Positions 51,536 through 61,530 of a stretch of 64,000 nucleotides of DNA are shown here, in pieces. The position numbers and the translations under genes are program-made. The stretch's first letter is position 1. Each line of letters opens with the position of its first letter. Source of the DNA: Leishmania martiniquensis. Lineage: Eukaryota; Euglenozoa; Kinetoplastea; Trypanosomatida; Trypanosomatidae. The stretch lies in the NCBI RefSeq assembly GCF_017916325.1, contig NC_090163.1, positions 441,501-505,500 of the forward strand. The letters run 5' to 3'. The notes below the pieces were generated by a model. It was not told the origin of the DNA and did not search any database. It saw only the letters and a list, made by a program, of their open reading frames with translations.

Positions 51536-52812
51536 GGGTTAGCTGCGAGCAGCCACGGCGTGTTGGTGCCTCTCTCAGCACGAGCAATGCTGTGGCTACC
51601 TTTTTCGTTTTTTTTCCTGACTAATGTAAAGCGCGCTTTAGGCGCGTCATTCCTGGGCCTCCTGGTGTTCTCGTCGCCCCCCTTCCTTCCGGTCAGCGGG
51701 CCGCGGCCAGCATGCGTGTCTGTGTGGCGCTTGCGCTCCTCACGTGTCACTCTTTCCCATTCCCCTTCCCCCTCACGATGTAAAGGTCTGCCTATCCATC
51801 TGTGCGGAGGTTTGCTGGGCAGTTGTGTGCTTGCCCCTCCTTACATCACCTCCCCCTTTCTCACTTGTTCGACTTGAGATCATCAGCGTCATCTCCTGTG
51901 TGTGTGTGTGTGCCCGTTTACGTTCTCCACCGTCGTTGCCCGCTCGGCCGCTGATTCTTTGTTGTTTGCTGTCGCTTGGCTTACCTCCCGCCCCCCTCCC
52001 CACTATGCACGGGTTGGCATGATGTGGCAGCACCGCATCGTATGTACGATGTATTCCTTATCGTATGAGTGCACACTCGCATCCCCCTTTTTGTTGCCCT
52101 CTCTCTCTCCCTCTCTCTCCCTCTCTCTCGACGTACACCTGTGCATGAGCCGCGTAACTCGTCATGTGCGAAATTTGTATGCGATAGGAAAAGAGAAGAG
52201 ACAGTTTCTTTTTTCTGTCATCAGCAGTTCCATCTGTGGCGGCGCGCACAGGCTGAGATGGCGGCCAATGCCGACAAAGGTCTTCGCTCGGGAGCCAAAG
52301 CACCGGATGGCGCGGACCCGTGCTCATTGGCAGCCTTCGCTTCGTTGGGGAGAGGAAATCACCGAAAAGAAGATGACCACGTGGTCTCTAGATAGCGCCA
52401 ATGTGGCCATCTGCCCGCTTCCCTTTCCCCACGCGCTCCCTCTCTGGTGCGCACCCCTCTCGCGCCACCCCTTCGTGTGCCCCTCCCCCCCTGTCCTCAT
52501 GTCGCCGCTGCCACCCCCCTCCTTTCTCCGCATCACCGCGCTCCATGTTTCCCCTTCTCGGGGTCGGATTGCATAGCACACAGCATCAAAATCTGCTGCA
52601 AAGGTGAGCTTGAGAGGCGAAGGAAAGGAGAGAGGGGGGGCCACACAGTGGGGTGTCATTGCCCCTGCCCGCATGCACATCGCGACTCCCTCCCCACCGC
52701 TTATTTGCCATACACACAATTGCCAACACTCGCGGACGTTCTCACTTCCTTTTTCTTTTCTGTCCTCTATTGTCGTTTAGACGGAAGAGAGGAGCGAAGG
52801 GATTCGCATACA
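51536..52812. other. Spacer before the J-domain gene
   Basis: No coding frame. It has a GT run near 51899-51911, a (CT)n-rich tract at 52099-52129 and a strong T/C tract directly before the next acceptor. Confidence 0.55.
52740..52780 (+). promoter_or_regulatory. Trans-splice acceptor for the J-domain gene
   Basis: A C/T tract of about 38 bases with few interruptions ends in CGTTTAG, AG at 52779-52780. The 5' UTR would be about 32 bases. The frame is open far upstream, and this acceptor shows that the upstream part is not translated and that 52813 is the start. Confidence 0.7.
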
Positions 52813-54147
52813 ATGGAATCGGAGGCCAATGCTCCACCGCATTACGAGTGCCTCGGTGTAGCTCCATCCATCAGTGCGGCAGACTTGGCGCGGCACTACA
52901 AGAAGTTGTCACTGCAGCTGCATCCAGACCGGGCGGCCTACCGCAAGGATGCTAGCAACGAGGCGCAGGTGCAGGCTCGTTACCAGCGCATCACGGAGGC
53001 ATACGCGGTTCTATCCGACCCGGAAAAGCGAAACGCGTACGACACGAAGCACGGGGTAAACTTTCAGTCGCGCCTCGCACACGTGCAGAGCGTCATTGCC
53101 CAGCACAACACCATGGCCATACAACGCACCGCGATGGAACGAGCCACTGATACTGCGGTCTCTTCGACCTCTGCGACGACTCATCCGCAGGGTGCAGAAG
53201 ACTCGCTGGTAGGGCCGCAAAAGAACGCTGCAAAAGACACCGATGTCGATGACGATGAGGACTATGATCCCAACGAAGTTGCTGCCCCGCCATGTGATGC
53301 GCGGCGCAGAGGCGGCTCGAGCGGCTCTCATAGTGCAAACATGAGCGATGAGGATGAGGCGGGCGACTACATCACCCGTCTATTTGGCTTGCAGCTGCGC
53401 ACCGGTGCTGAGGCGGCGGCGCGGACGTGCGGTGGATTACCCATGACGAAGTACGAGGTGATCACGCTTACCCGCTCGTCCGTCCCAGCCGTATCTCCTC
53501 ACGCCCGCACGTGGGGACTGATTTTGGAGAAGAATGTGCTCGTGGGCCTGGCAGCTGATGAGCCAGAGTTGCTGGAAAGTATAGCTGGCATCGGCGCCGT
53601 CCCCTTCCCGACGGTGGTGCAGCAGGTGAACGACGTGATGGTGAAGCCGACGACAGACTTACCGCACCTGCTATATGACTTCCACAACGCAGCGTCCTCC
53701 CGAATGTCAGCGGTCAGCCCGGGCACCGGCCAACCCGCGCCCACCAACGACGAGGCAGACTCGTGTGAGGGTGTGCAGCCGTCCCAGGCGTGTGTTGAGG
53801 CCTCCACGGGCGCTTCAGCAGCCTCCTCGACGGAACACCTCCGCTTGGTGCTGGCGTACAGTACCGTAGCGTACAACCTCGTGGGTGAGGTACACTTGCT
53901 GGAGGATGACGATGTGATCAGCCGCTTGGTTCCGTCGTGGTGTGTCGCACCTCAAATCAGGCCGCTCGTGCCGGACGCAAGCGTGCTTTCTGTGAATGGC
54001 CTGAGCGTCCGCTCTGTCCAGGAGCTGCGCGCGGCTCTTCGCTCGGCGGTGCTCGATGGAAGAGACGAGGACGCCATGCAGGCAATGAAGCGCCTTCGCA
54101 CATCTCGCGCAGTCGTGGTGGAATGTTGTCAGCTTCCGTTTCTGTGA
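52813..54147 (+). CDS. J-domain (DnaJ-like) protein with PDZ-like segments
   Basis: A 444-residue protein. Residues 10-77 are a complete J domain (HYECLGV, helix II KKLSLQLHPD with His37-Pro38-Asp39, then AYAVLSDPEKRNAYD), so it should stimulate the ATPase of an HSP70. There is no Gly/Phe region or zinc finger, which makes it a type III J protein. An acidic stretch (DVDDDEDYDPNE, about 148-159) follows. The C-terminal half contains two stretches that look like PDZ cores. The first, from about 234, has WGLILEKN and a later VNDVMV strand. The second, around 391, has VLSVNGLSVRSVQEL. The PDZ reading is by pattern only. No signal peptide is seen, so it is probably cytosolic or nuclear. The ER BiP gene elsewhere in the window is therefore not an obvious partner. 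Confidence 0.92.
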   Translation: MESEANAPPHYECLGVAPSISAADLARHYKKLSLQLHPDRAAYRKDASNEAQVQARYQRITEAYAVLSDPEKRNAYDTKHGVNFQSRLAHVQSVIAQHNTMAIQRTAMERATDTAVSSTSATTHPQGAEDSLVGPQKNAAKDTDVDDDEDYDPNEVAAPPCDARRRGGSSGSHSANMSDEDEAGDYITRLFGLQLRTGAEAAARTCGGLPMTKYEVITLTRSSVPAVSPHARTWGLILEKNVLVGLAADEPELLESIAGIGAVPFPTVVQQVNDVMVKPTTDLPHLLYDFHNAASSRMSAVSPGTGQPAPTNDEADSCEGVQPSQACVEASTGASAASSTEHLRLVLAYSTVAYNLVGEVHLLEDDDVISRLVPSWCVAPQIRPLVPDASVLSVNGLSVRSVQELRAALRSAVLDGRDEDAMQAMKRLRTSRAVVVECCQLPFL

Positions 54148-55022
54148 CGGCGAGCGTTACGCGATGATCTACCCCCGCCGCGCACCCCCCACCACCACCA
54201 CCTTCTCTCCACTATGCCGGCATCGACGCGGCTGCTGAAATGCTATTCGCTGCAGCACGCCCTCACGTCTCCTATGGCGAGCGCGCCACATTTAAAACGA
54301 AAAGAGAGGAAAAAGAGGCAACGCGAAAGCGCCCGTACAGGAGGGAGGCGTCACTGTCGCATACGTGCGTCGCGCTCTGCTCTCCGCGTGTGGTCGTTGA
54401 GCAGAAGACCTCATCCAACGGCACCGACAGGCACGTACTGCGGGCGCTTTTCTTCTGTTCTATGAGGGAAGTAAGAAGAGGTGAGAGAGTGGTGCCTGGA
54501 GCGGGTCGCCTTTTCTTCGCTGCCGTGCGTTACAGGGCCGACCGCCTCATGACCGTTATGAAAGTCTCTCTCTCTTTCCGTCGCGATCGAGTCCGCGGGT
54601 GTTCGTTTGCCCATTTCATCGTGCGATTACCGCCTCGCCCTCCCCCCTCCCCCACACCCTCACCCTCTCTGCCTGCTAGGCAAAGAGCCCTCTGGCTCGC
54701 TCTTATCCTGCAGGTATGGACACGGGCGAGCACATGTTCACACCCTCGCCCGCTGAGCGCATAGGCGGGTGCGGCAGTAGCTCTCTGCGGCCTTTCCTTT
54801 TTTATTTTTTTGCTCTCTCAACGCCAACCTTTCCCCTTTTCTTTCTCCACCACCAACACCGCCACCCTTCTCCCCGCACGCGCACACACCATAACAAGGA
54901 AATTGCCCCGCTCTCGATTCCTGTGCGCGGCGCTGACCAAACGCACTCTCCCCGCTTGGCAGTGCCTTTCTTCCCCCCTCCCTTTCTTCTCGTCCCTCTC
55001 TTCCTTACTTCTTTCGGATAAT
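54148..55022. other. Spacer before the phenylalanine-hydroxylase gene
   Basis: No coding frame. Pyrimidine tracts at about 54790-54850 and 54963-55013 are candidates for the next acceptor. AG candidates upstream of the ATG are 54897-54898 and 54961-54962; the tract closest to the gene has no AG until 55035-55036, inside the coding region. Confidence 0.5.
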
Positions 55023-56381
55023 ATGCTGCTTCGCAGTCGACTCTACCAGCAGGCTGGCGTAGCCGCGGCAGCCACCCTGGAGGAGCAGTATGCCTCCTCT
55101 GCAAGTAACATCAAGGGGGCCGAGAAAAAGACGCGGTGCCGCACCTCCCTACAGGTGTCACTCTCTACCGATAAGTCTGGGGAGCTGTGCCGCTTGCTCA
55201 GCGTCTTCAAGCCGTACAACATCAACATCAGCCAGGTCGCGAACCGCCCACGCGCGTACGAGAATAGGGCCCCGCTGCGCACCATTTTCCTGGACGTAGA
55301 AGCGTATATTGAGGATGACAACATGAAGAAGGTCATGGAGGAGCTGCGCCGGAGCTTTTCCCATGTCGTTGTGGCTGGATCATGGGTGATCCCGTGGTAC
55401 CCGACGGAGGTCAAAGACCTTGACGAGCTCGACCAGAGCACGCTCGCCGCTGGAGAGGAGTTGCAGGAAGACCCGGAGAATCCCCATCCTGGCTTTCACG
55501 ACGAAGTCTACCGCGCCCGCCGCCGCGACATTGTCCGCCTCGCCAAAAATTATAAAACGGGCGATGAGATACCGATTGTGAACTACACGGAAGAAGAGAA
55601 CGGTGTGTGGACGACAGTGTACGACCGCCTTACTCAGCTATACCCAACGCACGCGTGCCAGCAATACAACTACGTCTTCCCGCTGCTCCTTGAAAATGGC
55701 GTGCTGAGCCGCACCCGAATGCCACAGCTGCGCGATGTGAGCGAGTTCTTAAATGAAGCTACCGGTTTCACGGTCCGCCCAGTGACGGGGCTGCTAACAT
55801 CGCGCGATTTCCTGAACGCCTTGGCATTCCGCGTCTTTTACAGCACCCAGTACATTCGTCACGCGGCGCAGCCGTTGTACACGCCGGAGCCTGACATGGT
55901 GCATGACATCATCGGCCACCTTCCCTTGCTCTCGGATCCAGACTTTGCGAAGTTCACGCAGACCATCGGCCTCGCCTCCCTTGGCGCCAGCGATGCGCTG
56001 CTGGACAAGCTGGCGAAGGTCTACTGGTACAGCGTCGAGTTCGGCCTCTGCGACGAGGGCGGCCGGTGCAAGGCCTACGGTGCTGGTGTTTTATCAAGCT
56101 GTGGCGAGTTAGAGTACGCGCTAAGCGGTAAGCCTGAGTACCTCCCATGGGACCCGGCGCTGGCCTCCACGACGCCCTTTCCCATCACCAAGTACCAGCC
56201 GCGGTACTTTGTGGCCGAAAGCTTCCCAGATGCACAGCGGAAACTAGAGACGTGGCTAAGCTCGCAGGAGAAGCCGCTATACACCGTCTACAACTCGTAC
56301 TCGCGGCGGGTGCAGTCGTACCCGAAGAATACATGGCATATGCTCCAGGAGCAAATGAAGCGCACGAACTTCACCTTCTGA
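55023..56381 (+). CDS. Phenylalanine-4-hydroxylase (aromatic amino acid hydroxylase)
   Basis: A 452-residue tetrahydropterin-dependent, non-haem iron enzyme that converts phenylalanine to tyrosine. Residues about 40-115 form the regulatory ACT domain (SLSTDKSGELCRLLSVF, NINISQVANRP). The catalytic domain carries the iron ligands His294 and His299 in MVHDIIGHLPLL and Glu339 in YSVEFGLC. Their spacing (5 and 40 residues) is the same as in the human enzyme (His285, His290, Glu330). A C-terminal helix (PKNTWHMLQEQMKRT) suits tetramerisation. The length matches the family. The first 20 residues (LLRSRLYQQAGVAAAA) are basic and hydrophobic and could act as a weak mitochondrial presequence. The frame runs back to a TTG at 54810; 55023 is the first in-frame ATG. 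Confidence 0.96.
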   Translation: MLLRSRLYQQAGVAAAATLEEQYASSASNIKGAEKKTRCRTSLQVSLSTDKSGELCRLLSVFKPYNINISQVANRPRAYENRAPLRTIFLDVEAYIEDDNMKKVMEELRRSFSHVVVAGSWVIPWYPTEVKDLDELDQSTLAAGEELQEDPENPHPGFHDEVYRARRRDIVRLAKNYKTGDEIPIVNYTEEENGVWTTVYDRLTQLYPTHACQQYNYVFPLLLENGVLSRTRMPQLRDVSEFLNEATGFTVRPVTGLLTSRDFLNALAFRVFYSTQYIRHAAQPLYTPEPDMVHDIIGHLPLLSDPDFAKFTQTIGLASLGASDALLDKLAKVYWYSVEFGLCDEGGRCKAYGAGVLSSCGELEYALSGKPEYLPWDPALASTTPFPITKYQPRYFVAESFPDAQRKLETWLSSQEKPLYTVYNSYSRRVQSYPKNTWHMLQEQMKRTNFTF

Positions 56382-57530
56382 GAAACGACGGAGGGCGCGA
56401 CGAAGCAGACTTACACACGCACGCGGGCCCTCTGACACACCCTCTTTGCTTGTAGCTCTGCCTCGCTCTCTCTCTGTGTGTGTGTGTGTGTCGGGTGCTT
56501 GCTCTCCCTGTAAATTATCCGTGTAAGATATGCAATCGCTCCCCATATCTTGTAAACCTTCAATGCGCTTGACGCCTCCTATGCTCGTTGCTTGTTGTAA
56601 CGATACATGCACATATATATATATAACGTATCTATATGGTTCCTGTGGACGTCTCCCGCACTTGTGTGTAGTTAGGTGTATGTGTGTGTGTGTGTATGTG
56701 CATATCTGCCAAGGCTTCAAGCGAGCGTGCGCCTCCGCTGATCTCCGTCTTGCATAGGGCGTCATCGGTTATTTCGCTCGCTTCACGCTACGCAGCGCCC
56801 AACCTCCCCCCTCCCTTCCGCGTCATCACCAGTCGAAAAGGAAGCTGAGGCTGGCAACGACGCATACACAGTGGCACACTGAAGAAGAGATGGCGATGCT
56901 TCATGGGTCTATTCGTGGAGGAGAAAAGAGTGGGGGAGAAGAGAGGGGAGGGTGGCGGAGCACCACCAAGGTGCCCCAGGTGTATCGCGTCTCTGCCGGA
57001 AGCGCTGCGTTCGCGTAAAAATGCATATGTGGGCTCCCGCCCACTCTGCGGGGCTCTCTCAGCTGTACTGCCTTCGTTGCTTTTCGCTGCCGCTGGGCCC
57101 CTCTGACGAAGGCTTTGGTGCGGCGCATTTATGGGGATAGGGAGGGGAGGTCCGCACCGCACTGCAAGACGAGCTTGCTGCCCAGCTGTGTAATTCGTCG
57201 GATTCGTCCTGGAAGGAGAGGGGAATGGAAGCGTGCGGTAGGCAGCCGGCCCACATTTATCGGCTGCGCCGGAACTTCTTTGATACACGTGTGTGCGTGC
57301 GTCTATATGCGTGCCCTTCTACATGCTTACCACGGCCCCGCTCTCCCTCTCTGTCTCTCTGCTTCGTTTTCGTACTCCTCGCTCGAGGGAGCTATCACGG
57401 GGGACGCTGCAGTCCTCCTCAGTGCGGTGGACAGTAGCGGAGCTTCTCTTTCAAGAGTGTACTCCTGCATGTTTTGTTTGGCTGCGCTTACAGCTCAAGA
57501 GAGCGTCCTCCAACTCTCGAGCTGCCGAAC
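56382..57530. other. Spacer before the pseudouridine-synthase-like gene
   Basis: No coding frame. It has a CT/GT run at 56466-56491, a TA run at 56611-56625 and a G-rich patch at 56920-57000. AG candidates before the next ATG include 57490-57491 (CTTACAG). Confidence 0.5.
56466..56491. repeat. (CT)n(GT)n microsatellite
   Basis: CT units run directly into GT units in the 3' UTR of the hydroxylase gene. A short TA run follows at 56611-56625. Confidence 0.85.
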
Positions 57531-58850
57531 ATGACATCTCGCCAGCCAACCCGTCGGCTCGTGGACGTGCTCAAGCAGAACAGCAAGAAGACGCTCGATC
57601 GCCACGCAGCGCAGTTGGCAGCGGCAGCAGCGTCACTTCCTGCCGAAGCGATTCGAACACGGTTTCTGCGCAATCAGTTCCTCATCAACCCCAAAGCCAT
57701 GCAACTGTTGTCGACGGAAGAACAGCTCACGCGGTGGCAAGTGTTCGGGGTGTACAAGCCGCCATTCTGCCCCATGCGCCGTGCTGATGCGGTGGACAAC
57801 TACCACAACGTCTCAGTCGAGTCCTTTGTAGAGTCCGCACTCGCGTCCAAGGAAGTTTACCCCGTGCTCAAGCGCGTCTTGAAGCCGTCTGAGATGCGTG
57901 TGCGTGTGCTCTACAGCATCGATACCTTCGCCTCTGGCCCGGTGCTCGTCAGCGTCTCGGATGCTCACCGTTACGCGACGTCCCTGCAGACGACCACGAT
58001 GGAGTACGATCTGCTCGTAGGCGGGCATCTCCCGGTGCACGGCACAGGTAATCACACGGCCGTCGACGTGGCGCAGCTGTTCCCTGGCGTCTCGGTGTCT
58101 TCACGTGGCAGCGAGGCTGGCACCGCCGCTGAATCGGCAGGCGAAGTCGTGCCCGAAGCTCACTACGTGGTCAAACGGAACGGGTACTACAGCGTGCACC
58201 CAGTATCGCTGCTGCACATTGTGATTCAGAGCCCGCCAACGTCGCGGCCGCCCTCGTTGGAGCGCTTCGCGAGGGAGCACCTTGGCACGTGTGTGATAGG
58301 AGACCCGTTGGTAATGGGTGAGTTGATGCAGCTTCGCGCGAGCCCCGCTGCGTCGCGTCCTCATACATCGATAAGCGCAGCACAAAAGAGCGGCAGATCG
58401 GCAGGAAAGAAGGAGGGAGCTGCGAAGGATGCCAGTGGTGAATCCAAGAGGGATCCAGCCGCCCATGCGGCGGCCATGAAGCTCGCGGCCAATCCGCACA
58501 TCGTCTCCTGGCGCGGCGACTGCGACTTCCCTCGTGTCTTTGCACACTTGCGTGAAGTTCGGATCGACACGAGCGCTGAGATACCGAGCAGCTCTCCGGA
58601 AGGCGACTTGGCGCGGAACGCGCCCTGGAAGCCCTACGGCAGCCCAACGATAACGACGGTTAGTGGCCACAGCCGCACTCCCGCGCCAGCGCCAACGCAT
58701 GCAGAGCCGGTGGCGCAGGTTCAGCCGATTCAGGTTCACTGCCGCAAGTGCTTTGATGGTCTCCTGCAAAAGCAGCTCCATGCGTCGCTAAAGTTCCGTC
58801 GTATCGGCTTACTAGATGGCACCTGGACCCCTCAGACAGAATACCTGTGA
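57531..58850 (+). CDS. Divergent RluA-type pseudouridine synthase-like protein
   Basis: A 439-residue protein. Residues about 70-190 follow the RluA family order: FGVYKPPFCPM (Lys76) stands for the VV-KPAG strand. Then LYSIDTFASGPVLVSV replaces the catalytic loop H-R-L-D-x-x-T-S-G-L, with Asp131 at the catalytic position and Ser135-Gly136 kept. A helix with YATSLQTT and MEYDLLVGGHLPV follows, the last matching the Y-x-A-L-V-x-G family strand. The usual His-Arg-Leu before the aspartate is replaced by Tyr-Ser-Ile, so activity may be altered or lost. The C-terminus has a CRKCF pair. The N-terminus (RQPTRRLVDVLKQNSKK) is basic without acidic residues up to about 15, so import into the mitochondrion is plausible, where such proteins assist ribosome assembly. 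The upstream frame starts with TTG at 57474; 57531 is the first in-frame ATG. Confidence 0.72.
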   Translation: MTSRQPTRRLVDVLKQNSKKTLDRHAAQLAAAAASLPAEAIRTRFLRNQFLINPKAMQLLSTEEQLTRWQVFGVYKPPFCPMRRADAVDNYHNVSVESFVESALASKEVYPVLKRVLKPSEMRVRVLYSIDTFASGPVLVSVSDAHRYATSLQTTTMEYDLLVGGHLPVHGTGNHTAVDVAQLFPGVSVSSRGSEAGTAAESAGEVVPEAHYVVKRNGYYSVHPVSLLHIVIQSPPTSRPPSLERFAREHLGTCVIGDPLVMGELMQLRASPAASRPHTSISAAQKSGRSAGKKEGAAKDASGESKRDPAAHAAAMKLAANPHIVSWRGDCDFPRVFAHLREVRIDTSAEIPSSSPEGDLARNAPWKPYGSPTITTVSGHSRTPAPAPTHAEPVAQVQPIQVHCRKCFDGLLQKQLHASLKFRRIGLLDGTWTPQTEYL

Positions 58851-59500
58851 CTGTTGGGAGAGAAGAGGGAGGGCCGCATGCGCCGTTTCGTGTGGGAAGG
58901 AAAGAAAGAAAGTGGGGCGCGGGGGCGTCTGCGTGCGTGCGACTGTATGTGCAAAGTCGTTTGGCGCGTATGCGACCACTGCGCGTTAGTTGTAAGTCCG
59001 CAGTAGTGATTTGGAGACTCGCTCTTTCGTTCACACACACACACACACCTTCCAGCCTCTGTGGCGTCTGTGGGAGGGGATCTCCCGTTCTCTGCCCGCG
59101 CCTGTTTCGTCGGTAGAGGAAGATGAGCACTACTACTACTACGAGTGTGTGCACGTTACTGTGAATGGCTGTCAACGTCGGGGCACGAGGCGCTGCTCAG
59201 TTTCCTCCATGGCAACAGGCACGTTGATTCGCTTCGATTCCGTTGGGTCTTTAGATCACCTGCTCACGTTTTGCCGACGCTTTGCAGACTCGGTTGGTTG
59301 CCCGGTCTGCCTTTTCTTGTTTGTTTCTGTGGAAGCCACACACACACACACACGAGCACTGCATCCGCCGCAAGCAAGAGTCGGGAGCGTGCCGCCGCGT
59401 TGAGGTGAAGCTTGCCATCAAGCCCCAAACGAGACATCGGGGGTGAGACGACAGCGTCTCTGAAAAGACTCATCACCACGCACACGAGCATAGCAAACGA
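58851..59500. other. Spacer before the RING gene
   Basis: No coding frame. CA runs lie at 59033-59048 and 59338-59352. A T/C-rich stretch at 59290-59330 followed by AG at 59333-59334 is the likely acceptor for the RING gene. Confidence 0.5.
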
Positions 59501-60577
59501 ATGGCTCAGAAGCCGAACAATGCCAATGCCGTCGTTATTCCGGACACCGCGCAGTTGATGCAGTCGAAGCGACTGCAGAACCTCGCGGATCAGCTAGAGG
59601 GCTCACTGGCCGTCTTGCGCGGCATGCTGGAACGCCTGCAGAGGCGGATGGAGAGCGCCGGTCACGGAGCCCTCCTGCCCTTTCAGCTGCGTCGAGCCAA
59701 GAAGGAGAAGGAGGAGCTGGAGCGAGAGATTAAGGAAACGAAGCGCACCATCAAGAAGTTGATGCTCATGTCCAACCAAATGACACAGATGATGGAACTC
59801 AAGAATCAAGTCGTGGAGAGCACACGGACGCGTCTTCTAGAGGAGATTGACGAGCTGAAGAAGCGGGTCAGTGACAACTCGCAGCAGATTCGCCGCGGCT
59901 ATGCTCAGCGCATCAATATGTTAGAGCGGTACTGGCCGTGGCGGCAACTGCGCGAGCTGGGCGACACAACGGTGGGTGCCACCTTTGAGGAGGAGCTGGC
60001 GAGAGGGCCTCGGTACCGGAACGTTGGAATCCAAAATAACATCCAGTCTGACTACGTTGCTCAGCAGCTGCACTGGCTGCAAGAGCTGTGCAACCACGAG
60101 GATGTTTTCCGCGACCACATGCGGCACCTTGAAGACATGGTCGAGGACTTGAACGACATTACCGAGCTGCTAGAGACCAGTATGACGTGCACCGTGTGCG
60201 GGATGCTCTACGAGAGACCCGTGCTCCTGTGGCCCTGTGGCCACTCGTTCTGTCTCGCCTGTTTCGAATGCCTGGCGATCGCGCCGAGTCTCTACCGCTG
60301 CCCGACTTGCGGCAGCATCGGCAGCGAGGGCTTCCTGCACAATCTGCTACTCGCCGAGACGGTGGCGAAGTGGATGTTCAAGGATCGTGGATACGGTGAC
60401 ACACAAACGCCCATCAACACCATCCGAGCTCATCTTCCGCGGTTTCGGCGAGAGCAGATTCAGTCACGCATTGTGCAGCTGAAGAGTGAACTGGAGAAAT
60501 CGCGCGGGCGCCCCTCTTCTGCTGGGAGGGACACATCTGAGAAGGATCTGATCACCATTTCTTATCGACTCTATTAA
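59501..60577 (+). CDS. Coiled-coil RING-finger protein (putative E3 ubiquitin ligase)
   Basis: A 358-residue protein. Residues about 20-145 form a long coiled coil rich in Lys, Glu, Leu and Arg (for example KEKEELEREIKETKRTIKKL), which should dimerise. Residues 230-270 are a C3HC4-type RING: CTVCGML (Cys230, Cys233), PCGHSFCLACF and CPTCG (first Cys 267). The His after PCG and the CxxC ends match the family. A helical basic tail with an amphipathic stretch (FRREQIQSRIVQLKSELEKS) follows. RING domains usually recruit E2 enzymes and transfer ubiquitin. There is no membrane segment or substrate-binding domain of known type. The partner is unknown. The start is the first ATG after the AG at 59333-59334, and the codon bias fits. 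Confidence 0.9.
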   Translation: MAQKPNNANAVVIPDTAQLMQSKRLQNLADQLEGSLAVLRGMLERLQRRMESAGHGALLPFQLRRAKKEKEELEREIKETKRTIKKLMLMSNQMTQMMELKNQVVESTRTRLLEEIDELKKRVSDNSQQIRRGYAQRINMLERYWPWRQLRELGDTTVGATFEEELARGPRYRNVGIQNNIQSDYVAQQLHWLQELCNHEDVFRDHMRHLEDMVEDLNDITELLETSMTCTVCGMLYERPVLLWPCGHSFCLACFECLAIAPSLYRCPTCGSIGSEGFLHNLLLAETVAKWMFKDRGYGDTQTPINTIRAHLPRFRREQIQSRIVQLKSELEKSRGRPSSAGRDTSEKDLITISYRLY

Positions 60578-61530
60578 CGGTTCGGCTCACGTCTTCGCTC
60601 ATGGCGTATGCGCCCCTGAAGCGCAAGCGCATGCCGTGTATTTTGCTGGATGCTCAACATGGACTTGTCTGTTGCGCCGTGCGCCTGCCTCTTTTTCTCT
60701 GTGTGTGTGTGGGGGGAGTCTGTCTCATATGTCGGCCGACCTCGCCCTCGTTCTGCTGTCTTTTCCCTCTCGCCTCCGGCGTTGTCGATGGTGTTTGCTG
60801 ATGTACAGTATGTGCGCCGAGCTTGCAGACGCCTCTGATCGGCACCCTCAGGAAGGGCAGCATTCACAGGCCATGAAAAGGGGCGGCCGCAGCAGTAGCT
60901 GCGGTGTCCGCTGCTCCTCTGCTACATGGCTGCCCCCTTGGCAATGAGTACGCTTTCCAATGTGACAGGGAGGGGGAAGTTGGTCACAAGGTGTATACGT
61001 GCGAAGAGGCGCAACTCGCCTTCACCCCTGCGCGAGCCGGCTTGCGTCACTGCGGATGTGTTGCGCAGTGCGGAATGGATTTTCTCCGGCCTTCTGCGGC
61101 TCAGCACTCTCTTTTTTTTTTGTTCTTTGGAAGGTTGCGGAGGAGGAATTCATGTTGATCGGCAAGCACGGCGATGCGAAGTTAGCCATTCTACTCGCAG
61201 GTGGGCCTTGCGGGCACAATCGGGGCCTCTTCGTGGCGTTCCTGTAGGCAGCGGCCTTTACTCCTTTCCGTTGCGTTGTGATGCCGCGAGCGGACTGTCT
61301 CTATTCATCCATCACGTGGTGCCCATTTCCTCCTATTGCTGTGATTGCGCTGTCTGCGCGCCGACTTCGGTGCTGCGGTTCGTTCTGTTTCGTCGTTGCT
61401 GTACGTAATGGCGCGGCAACAACGTTTGTCGCCACGCTTCCCCTCTCCTCTCCACACCCGCCCTCCGCTTAGGTTGGAGCTCACACCACAATTTTGTAGC
61501 AAGAGTCACAGCTCAAGGGAGGGAATAAAA
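60578..61530. other. Spacer before the DEAD-box helicase gene
   Basis: No coding frame of note. A mixed GC-rich 3' UTR patch (60810-61060) is followed by T/C-rich parts and the C/T tract that precedes the helicase splice acceptor. Confidence 0.55.
61437..61472 (+). promoter_or_regulatory. Trans-splice acceptor for the helicase gene
   Basis: A C/T-rich tract (CTTCCCCTCTCCTC and on) ends in CGCTTAG, AG at 61471-61472. It gives a 5' UTR of about 58 bases and makes 61531 the first ATG in frame. Confidence 0.6.
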
